Shown here one piece after another: positions 58,233-64,000 of a DNA stretch of 64,000 nucleotides (positions within the stretch are counted from its first letter, which is position 1; every line of letters starts with the position of its first letter). Below the pieces are notes generated by a model, which searched no databases, was not told where the DNA came from, and saw nothing but the letters and a program-made list of their open reading frames with translations. The position numbers and the translations under genes are program-made. This DNA comes from Thalassobius vesicularis (GTDB lineage: Bacteria > Pseudomonadota > Alphaproteobacteria > Rhodobacterales > Rhodobacteraceae): NCBI RefSeq assembly GCF_004799325.1, contig NZ_SSMD01000002.1, forward strand, positions 1 through 64,000. Direction: 5' to 3'.

Positions 58233-58432
58233 ATGGTCCCATCCCCTAGGGTGTGCATTGACGGCGGACCCTACTCAATCCGGGCGGATCAGGCAAGTTG
58301 CGCTGTCGTCACGTCAACGGGCTTGTTTTTCTGGCCCGTCAAAGCCACGTTTTCAGGGGCATCCGCCCTTGACCCCATCCGCCCCGAGCCGTAGAACCCC
58401 GCCAATTTGTCCCCCATCAGGAGCACCAAGCC

Positions 58433-59590
58433 ATGGCCCAGACGCCCTCTACCCGACCGACTGCCTGCCTTGTCCTTTCCGATGGGTCGATCTTCTACGG
58501 CACCGGGTTCGGCGCGACCGGCGTCACCACCGCCGAGCTGTGCTTCAACACCGCGATGACCGGGTACCAGGAAATCATGACCGACCCGTCCTACGCGGGC
58601 CAGATCGTGACCTTTACCTTCCCGCATATTGGCAATGTCGGCGTGAACCCCGACGATGACGAAACCGGCGATCCGGTGGCCGAGGGCATGGTGGTGAAGT
58701 GGGACCCGACCGAGCCCAGCAACTGGCGCGCGGCCGAGCGTCTGACCGATTGGATGGCCCGTCGTGGCCGTATCGCGATCGGTGGCGTGGACACCCGCCG
58801 CCTGACCCGCGCGATCCGTCAGGCCGGTGCGCCGCACGTGGCACTGGCGCATGATCCCGAGGGTAATTTCGACATCGAGGCGCTGGTCGCCAAGGCACGC
58901 TCCTTCCCCGGTCTGGTCGGGCTGGACCTGGCCAAGGACGTCACCTGCGCGCAATCCTATCGCTGGGATGAAATGCGGTGGGCCTGGCCCGCGGGCTACA
59001 CCCGCCTGAGCGAGCCCAAACACAAGGTCGTCGCCGTCGATTTCGGCGCCAAGCGCAACATCCTGCGCTGCCTGGCCTCGGTCGGCTGCGACGTGATCGT
59101 GCTGCCCGCCTCGGCCACCGCCGAGGAGGTGCTGTCGCACAACCCCGATGGCGTGTTCCTGTCGAACGGCCCCGGCGACCCCGCAGCGACCGGCAAATAT
59201 GCCGTGCCGATGATCCAGGGCGTGCTGGCGGCGGATCTGCCGGTCTTTGGCATCTGCCTGGGCCACCAGATGCTGGCGCTGGCCGTTGGCGGCAAGACCA
59301 TCAAGATGAACCACGGCCACCACGGCGCCAACCACCCCGTCAAGGACGTGACCACCGGCAAGGTCGAGATCACCTCGATGAACCACGGTTTCGCGGTGGA
59401 TGCTCAAAGCCTGCCCGCCGGCGTCAGCGAGACCCACGTGTCGCTGTTTGACGGCTCGAACTGCGGCATCGCGATGGACGGGCGCCCGGTGTTCAGCGTG
59501 CAGCACCACCCCGAGGCCAGCCCCGGCCCGCAGGACAGCTTCTACCTGTTCGAGCGTTTCGCGGCGGATATGGCCGCGCGTAAGGCCTGA
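58433..59590 (+). CDS. carA: Carbamoyl-phosphate synthase small subunit
   Basis: 385 residues. N-terminal CarA domain (LVLSDGSIFYGTGFGATG, CFNTAMTGYQEIMTDPSY) and a class I glutamine amidotransferase domain with nucleophile Cys in FGICLGHQMLAL and His/Glu in QHHPEASPG. It frees ammonia from glutamine and channels it to CarB to make carbamoyl phosphate for arginine and pyrimidines. carB is not in the window. AGGAGCACC precedes the ATG. Confidence 0.97.
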   Translation: MAQTPSTRPTACLVLSDGSIFYGTGFGATGVTTAELCFNTAMTGYQEIMTDPSYAGQIVTFTFPHIGNVGVNPDDDETGDPVAEGMVVKWDPTEPSNWRAAERLTDWMARRGRIAIGGVDTRRLTRAIRQAGAPHVALAHDPEGNFDIEALVAKARSFPGLVGLDLAKDVTCAQSYRWDEMRWAWPAGYTRLSEPKHKVVAVDFGAKRNILRCLASVGCDVIVLPASATAEEVLSHNPDGVFLSNGPGDPAATGKYAVPMIQGVLAADLPVFGICLGHQMLALAVGGKTIKMNHGHHGANHPVKDVTTGKVEITSMNHGFAVDAQSLPAGVSETHVSLFDGSNCGIAMDGRPVFSVQHHPEASPGPQDSFYLFERFAADMAARKA

Positions 59591-59660
59591 TTAACGGGTC
59601 TTAACCAGACGTTAACACCTCGTACGGCACTCTCCGGACATTCGGGTCAGGAGGGTGCCG

Positions 59661-61550
59661 TTGTCATTTCAGGATCGGGCTCCTTTACGCAGCGCAGCGC
59701 ACAGGTCTTTCGGGCAGTTCCTGATGGACGCAGGCGTGCTGTCCTCGGCGCAGATGCTGCGCGCGCGGGCGGACCTGGCCAGCATGGAGGCCGAGCTGAG
59801 CGATGTCCTGATCGCCCGTGGCATCCTGAGCGCGGAAAGCGCGGCCGATTGGGCGGCGGACTGGCTGGGCGCGCCGCGGTTTTCGCCCGACATGATGCGC
59901 CCCGACGCGACGATGGTCGAACAGGCGGGCCTGCTGACCTGCCTGCACCTGTCGGTGCTGCCGCTGGGACGTGATGGCGGCGTGACGCTGGTCGCCACCG
60001 CCCGGGCTGAACGGTTCGACCGGCAGATGGCGGGATTGCCCGTCGATTGGGGTGTAATCCAGCCCGTGATCGCCACGCAGGCCGAGGTGCAGGCCGCACT
60101 GGCCCGGCTGGGTCGCCCGGCGCTGACCCAACAGGCGCAGGCCCGCCCCCCCGCCTCTGAAAGCTGTCGCGGATGGGAGGGCGTCACGCGCCTGCGCATC
60201 CTGTTGACCGGCCTGACGCTGCTTTGCGCGTTGATGTTGACGATCTGGCAGCCCGAATGGGTGTTCAGCCTGCTGACGCTGTGGGCCGGGTTCACGCTGG
60301 TCGTCGCGGGCGCGCTGAAACTGGCGGCGATGGTGGCCCATGTCACGGCCCCTGCCCCGCCCCCCGATCCGCCCTTGCAGCCCGGTCAGAAACGCCCGCG
60401 CATCTCTGTGCTGGTGCCGCTGTTCCGCGAGACCGAGGTGGCGACGGTGCTGCTGAAACGGCTGGAGCGGCTGAGCTATCCCAAGGCGCTGCTGGACGTG
60501 GTGCTGGTGCTGGAGGAAACCGACACCCTGACGCAAGAGGCGATCGCCGCCTCGACACTGCCGCACTGGATGCGCGTCGTCGTGGTGCCGGACGGCCAGC
60601 CCCGCACGAAACCGCGCGCGATGAACTATGCGCTGGATTTCTGCCGGGGTGACATCATCGGCATTTTCGACGCCGAGGACGCGCCCGAGCCGGATCAGCT
60701 GGACAAGGTCGCCGCGCGCTTCATGGCCGCGCCCGACGATCTGGTCTGCCTGCAGGGCGTGCTGGACTATTACAACGCGCGGCAGAACTGGCTCGCGCGC
60801 TGTTTCACCATCGAATACGCGACGTGGTTCCGGGTGATGATGCCGGGGCTGGCGCGGCTGGGCTTTGCCATCCCGCTGGGCGGCACCACGCTGTATTTCC
60901 GCCGCGCCCCGCTGGAACAGCTGGGCGGCTGGGACGCCCATAACGTGACCGAAGACGCCGATCTGGGGTTCCGTCTGGCGCGCCACGGCTACCGGACCGA
61001 GATGCTGCACACCACGACCCGCGAAGAGGCGAACTGCCGGACGGTGCCCTGGGTCAAGCAACGCTCGCGCTGGCTGAAGGGGTACATGGTCACCTACATG
61101 GTCCACATGCGCCGCCCCGCGCGGCTGTTCCGGCAATTGGGGGCGTGGAAATTCCTGGGCTTTCAGGCGCATTTCATCACGGCGCTGTCGCAATTCCTGC
61201 TGGCGCCGCTGCTGTGGTCGATGTGGCTGATCGTGCTGGGTGCCTATCACCCGCTGAGCGCGGTCGTCCCCTCGGGGCTGATCGCCGCGATGGGGGGCAT
61301 GTTCTTTACGGTCGAGATCTGCGCGATGCTGGCGGCGACTCTGGCGGTGTCAGGCCCCGCGCATCGCCACCTGCTGCTGTGGATTCCCAGCCTGCACCTG
61401 TATTTCCCGCTGGGCGTTCTGGCCGCGTACAAGGCGCTGTACGAGCTGGTCTTTGCCCCGTTCTACTGGGACAAGACCAACCACGGCCTGTCGCTGCCCG
61501 GCTCAGGCGTTCGAGGCGTCCAGCTTCAGCCGGGTGATGAAAGCCTTTGA
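59661..61550 (+). CDS. Family 2 glycosyltransferase with MshEN-like N-terminal domain
   Basis: 629 residues if translation starts at the TTG at 59661, which lies six bases after AGGAGG (59649-59654); the GTG at 59655 would leave no spacing. Residues about 10-150 resemble the GspE/MshE N-terminal domain (FGQFLMDAGVLSSAQMLRAR), a fold that binds c-di-GMP in some proteins. Membrane helices at about 180-225 come next, then a GT2 core: DAEDAPEPDQLDKV, TEDADLGFRLARHGY and the Q-x-x-R-W-type KQRSRWLKG. Four more helices follow. It likely makes or exports a beta-linked polysaccharide. The last 48 bp overlap the convergent GntR gene. Confidence 0.85.
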   Translation: MSFQDRAPLRSAAHRSFGQFLMDAGVLSSAQMLRARADLASMEAELSDVLIARGILSAESAADWAADWLGAPRFSPDMMRPDATMVEQAGLLTCLHLSVLPLGRDGGVTLVATARAERFDRQMAGLPVDWGVIQPVIATQAEVQAALARLGRPALTQQAQARPPASESCRGWEGVTRLRILLTGLTLLCALMLTIWQPEWVFSLLTLWAGFTLVVAGALKLAAMVAHVTAPAPPPDPPLQPGQKRPRISVLVPLFRETEVATVLLKRLERLSYPKALLDVVLVLEETDTLTQEAIAASTLPHWMRVVVVPDGQPRTKPRAMNYALDFCRGDIIGIFDAEDAPEPDQLDKVAARFMAAPDDLVCLQGVLDYYNARQNWLARCFTIEYATWFRVMMPGLARLGFAIPLGGTTLYFRRAPLEQLGGWDAHNVTEDADLGFRLARHGYRTEMLHTTTREEANCRTVPWVKQRSRWLKGYMVTYMVHMRRPARLFRQLGAWKFLGFQAHFITALSQFLLAPLLWSMWLIVLGAYHPLSAVVPSGLIAAMGGMFFTVEICAMLAATLAVSGPAHRHLLLWIPSLHLYFPLGVLAAYKALYELVFAPFYWDKTNHGLSLPGSGVRGVQLQPGDESL

Positions 61551-62126
61551 AATGTGGTCTTTCAGCGCCTCATAGGCGCGATCCTCGTTATGGGTGCGGA
61601 TCGCGTCGACGATGGCGGTGTGCTCGGCCAGCGCCACCTCGCCGCGCCCTTCGGCCGCCAGCGAGGTCGTCGCCATCAACGCCATCGAGCGATGCACCAG
61701 GTCCAGCTGCTGCACCAGGTAGCGGTTGTGCGAGGCCAGATGAATCTGCTTGTGGAACCGCCGGTTCGCCCGCGACAGCGCATGCGGATTGCCCAGCAAC
61801 GCCGCGTCTTCCTCAACCATCTCGGACAGAACGCGCACCTCCTCGGGGGTGGCGTGGCGGGCGGCCAGACGAGCGGCCAGACCCTCCAGCTCGGCGCGCA
61901 CGACGTAAAGCTCGGACAGCTGGTTGTGATCCAGCGAGGCCACGATCAGGCTGCGCCCGTCGCGCGCCAGAAGGGATTGTGTCTCAAGCCGCTGCAGCGC
62001 CTCGCGGATCGGAGTCCGCGACACACCGAACCGGTCGGCCAGCTCGCTTTCGACCAAGCGATCACCCGGACGGTATGTTCCTTCGTCGATTGCTTCGAGT
62101 ATCAGCGTATATGCGTCTTTCTGCAC
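61503..62126 (-). CDS. GntR-family regulator (FadR-type, FCD domain)
   Basis: 207 residues from the GTG at 62126, which has AGGAA upstream; an in-frame GTG at 62165 would add 13 residues. Winged helix at about 5-65 (LVESELADRFGVSRTPIREAL), then an all-helical FCD ligand domain with metal-binding type His residues (ANRRFHKQIHLASHN). It would repress catabolic genes for an organic acid. It stands divergent from the HAD nucleotidase gene. Its end overlaps the glycosyltransferase gene. Confidence 0.9.
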   Translation of the reverse strand: MQKDAYTLILEAIDEGTYRPGDRLVESELADRFGVSRTPIREALQRLETQSLLARDGRSLIVASLDHNQLSELYVVRAELEGLAARLAARHATPEEVRVLSEMVEEDAALLGNPHALSRANRRFHKQIHLASHNRYLVQQLDLVHRSMALMATTSLAAEGRGEVALAEHTAIVDAIRTHNEDRAYEALKDHISKAFITRLKLDASNA

Positions 62127-62238
62127 CGCCTGTTCCTTTTCCCATCCCCATTCGCATCCGGTCACAGTAAGCCCGTGTTTCGCCTGCGATCAAGCCCAGC
62201 TTCTTGCGCCTTTCGTCGCGGCAATCTAGCGTCGGATC

Positions 62239-62883
62239 ATGCCAAAGGAAGCTTTCAGTCACGTCACTTTCTGGGTTTTCGACCTGGACAACACGCTTTA
62301 CCCGCCCCGCGCGCGCCTGTTCGACCAGATCGAACAGCGCATGACGGCCTATGTGATGCGGTCCTTGGGCGTGGATCAGGCCCGCGCGAACCACCTGCGG
62401 CAACACTATTGGCAGACCTACGGCACCACGCTGGCCGGGCTGATGCACGAGCATGACGTGGACCCGCTGCCCTATCTGGACGAGGTGCACCAGATCAGCC
62501 TGTCGCATCTGGAACCCGACAGCGCCCTTGCCGCGGCGATCACCGCCCTGCCGGGGCGCAAGATCGTCTACACCAACGGCAGCGCACCCTATGCGCGGCG
62601 GGTGCTAGAGGCGCGCGGGCTGGACGGGCTGTTCGATGCGGTATACGGCGTTGAAAACGCTGGGTTTATCCCCAAGCCGCAACCCGACGCATTTCGCAAG
62701 ATATTCGAGGCCGACGGGCTGGACCCGACCCGCGCCGCCATGTTCGAGGACGACCCGCGCAACCTGGCCGCCCCCCATGCAATGGGGATGCGGACGGTGC
62801 ACGTCGCCCCCGCCCCGCATCAGGCCGAGCATATCCACCACCACACCGACGACCTGGCTGATTTCCTGACCCGTCTGCGCTGA
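62239..62883 (+). CDS. HAD-superfamily pyrimidine 5'-nucleotidase
   Basis: 214 residues. HAD motifs: WVFDLDNTLYPP (nucleophile Asp and acid Asp), VYTNGSAPYA (motif II), KPQPDAFRK (motif III Lys) and MFEDDPRNL (motif IV). This is the family of yeast Sdt1/Phm8-like pyrimidine 5'-nucleotidases, which remove phosphate from UMP/CMP-type nucleotides. It is monocistronic. Its promoter region is shared with the divergent GntR gene, but a regulatory link is not shown. Confidence 0.9.
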   Translation: MPKEAFSHVTFWVFDLDNTLYPPRARLFDQIEQRMTAYVMRSLGVDQARANHLRQHYWQTYGTTLAGLMHEHDVDPLPYLDEVHQISLSHLEPDSALAAAITALPGRKIVYTNGSAPYARRVLEARGLDGLFDAVYGVENAGFIPKPQPDAFRKIFEADGLDPTRAAMFEDDPRNLAAPHAMGMRTVHVAPAPHQAEHIHHHTDDLADFLTRLR

Positions 62884-62989
62884 CGCATTTGTGATCGCGT
62901 CCGCTTGCCGCAGTGCGGCAATCCGGCTCATTAAATTCGCAAACGTGAATGTTAAATGGCTCTTTACCCTCATTTAACAGGATAACGAC

Positions 62990-63193
62990 ATGACCGCGAT
63001 CGACGCCACCAACGCCCCCGCAACCGAAACCAAGACATCCTCGCCCGATACGATCCTCCTGCTGGCGACCCTGCTGGCGCTGGTCGCCTGGGGTGCCTCG
63101 GTGTTCTTCTTTGGTGTGCCCGGTCTGTACATCCCCGCGCTGGCGCTGGTGCCGGTGATGTATGTGCTGCTGATCATCATCTCTCGGGGATGA
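62990..63193 (+). CDS. Small two-helix membrane protein
   Basis: 67 residues. A polar Thr/Ala/Asp N-terminus of about 20 residues is followed by two hydrophobic helices (about 21-40 and 45-63). ATTTAACAGGATAACGAC precedes the ATG, with AGGA eight bases upstream. Similar short proteins are common hypotheticals in Roseobacters. It lies between the HAD gene and the ubiH-like gene; function unknown. Confidence 0.65.
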   Translation: MTAIDATNAPATETKTSSPDTILLLATLLALVAWGASVFFFGVPGLYIPALALVPVMYVLLIIISRG

Positions 63194-63255
63194 CAGGATG
63201 CCGCTTGGAATGCCCCCCTGTTTGGCACTAGGTTGCCGCGCAGGAGGCATTCCAG

Positions 63256-64000
63256 ATGAGCACCCAAGACGTTGATATCCTGGTCTCCGGCGGCGGCGTC
63301 GCCGGGTTGACCGCCGCGGCCGTGTTCGGATCGGCCGGTTTCTCGGTCCTGTGCGTGGACCCGACCCCCCCTGTGACAGAGCGTGACGCCGCCGGTTCCG
63401 ACCTGCGGACGACGGCGTTTTTGCAACCCGCGCAGGCTCTGCTAGAGCGCGCGGGCCTGTGGCAGCGTCTGGACGCCTATGCCGCGCCGTTGCAGATCAT
63501 GCGGATCGTGGATGCAGGCGGCGCGGTGCCCGAGCCGAGAATCGTCAAGGATTTCAATGCCTCAGACATTTCCGAGCGGCCGTTTGGCTGGAACCTGCCC
63601 AACTGGCTGCTGCGCCGGGAAATGGTGGCGCGACTGGCCGAGATGCCCAATGTCGAGTTTCGCCCCGGCACCGGCACCGCCAGCCTGTTCACCCGCGAAG
63701 CCGAAGCCCGCGTTGGCCTGAGCGACGGCACGATGGTGCGCGCACGGCTGGTGATCGCGGCGGACGGGCGAAACTCGCCAGTGCGCGAGGCGGCGGGCGT
63801 GAAGGTGAAGACCATCCGCTACGGTCAAAAGGCGCTGGCCTTTGCCGTCACCCATCCGATTCCGCATGAGAATGTGTCTACCGAGATTCACCGCTCGGGC
63901 GGGCCGTTCACGCTGGTGCCCCTGCCCGATTACAACGGTCTGCCCTCCTCGGCCATTGTGTGGATGGAGCGCGGGCCCGAGGTGCTGCGGCTGGCCGAGC
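63256..64000 (+). CDS. UbiH/UbiF/COQ6-family FAD monooxygenase, 5' part
   Basis: 248 residues visible from the ATG at 63256, preceded by AGGAGG; the gene runs off the window's right edge. The N-terminal dinucleotide fold is DVDILVSGGGVAGLTAAAVF, with LRTTAFLQPA and the DG motif ARLVIAADGRNSPVREAAG. The family hydroxylates the ring of ubiquinone precursors; which position cannot be told from this part. No other ubiquinone genes are in the window. Confidence 0.9.
   Translation, partial: MSTQDVDILVSGGGVAGLTAAAVFGSAGFSVLCVDPTPPVTERDAAGSDLRTTAFLQPAQALLERAGLWQRLDAYAAPLQIMRIVDAGGAVPEPRIVKDFNASDISERPFGWNLPNWLLRREMVARLAEMPNVEFRPGTGTASLFTREAEARVGLSDGTMVRARLVIAADGRNSPVREAAGVKVKTIRYGQKALAFAVTHPIPHENVSTEIHRSGGPFTLVPLPDYNGLPSSAIVWMERGPEVLRLAE

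Noticed and set aside
1-64000. CRISPR arrays
   Set aside because: No regularly spaced repeats of 25-40 bp and no cas genes were seen.

Overview
The window reads as chromosome of a Roseobacter-type alphaproteobacterium (Rhodobacteraceae). The signs are GC-rich codon use, a GapR/DUF2312 protein, a C4-pathway 5-aminolevulinate synthase, an NDUFA12 subunit of complex I, an aa3-type cytochrome oxidase subunit I behind an FNR-type box, and a Paracoccus-like sox gene set. No species is claimed.

Layout. 1-3985 is accessory DNA ending at the 3' end of a tRNA-Thr gene. It holds an IS3-family remnant and a minus-strand group of three genes: a HipA-like kinase, an unrecognised companion, and a protein with the hallmarks of a proteasome/HslV-type Ntn hydrolase. 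4100-10150 is core: a ferric-iron permease, gapR, a divergent FadB-like protein with lost active-site residues, and a DksA-type zinc-finger protein. 10262-12578 is a persulfide-handling operon (metallo-beta-lactamase dioxygenase, two YeeE/YedE half transporters, a DUF442 phosphatase/sulfurtransferase-like protein). 12583-18576 holds a FliM/N-type protein, a symporter-fused histidine kinase with a small membrane partner and a lone receiver, and a short-chain acyl regulator. 18795-24031 is a branched-chain-amino-acid-type (HAAT) ABC transporter, followed by a lysine-tailed helix-hairpin-helix protein, 3-hydroxybutyrate dehydrogenase, an acyl-CoA ligase and a PAS-LuxR regulator. 27884-35193 is housekeeping (accBC, aat, DUF2155, mlaD-like, NDUFA12, clpX, clpP, hemA).

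35425-45310 is the sulfur-oxidation locus. soxVWXYZABCD runs on the minus strand and soxS-soxR-soxT on the plus strand. Two near-perfect palindromes of the ATTC-N8-GAAT type, the pattern I recall for SoxR/SqrR/BigR repressors, sit before soxX and before soxC. The cluster stops at soxD with a terminator; soxEFGH are not here. With the persulfide operon 25 kb upstream, the cell looks equipped to import, oxidise and detoxify reduced sulfur.

45466-48042 holds an acyl-CoA dehydrogenase and an orphan Mur/CapB-like ligase. 48124-51045 is a 2.9-kb wrecked genomic island: 14-bp direct repeats made from the 3' end of tRNA-Leu bound a truncated P4-type integrase, an internal fragment of a large protein in the opposite orientation, and an IS21-family tail. 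A tandem GGTGGA motif with a 12-bp period occurs 54 nt from tRNA-Leu, 56 nt from tRNA-Thr and just before the integrase start, which ties the two islands to related integrases. 51197-64000 returns to core genes (lipB, argC, cytochrome c, ctaD, carA, a glycosyltransferase, a GntR regulator, a HAD nucleotidase and the start of a ubiH-like gene).

The best candidate for an undescribed system is the HipA-like kinase / Ntn-hydrolase module at 409-3226.
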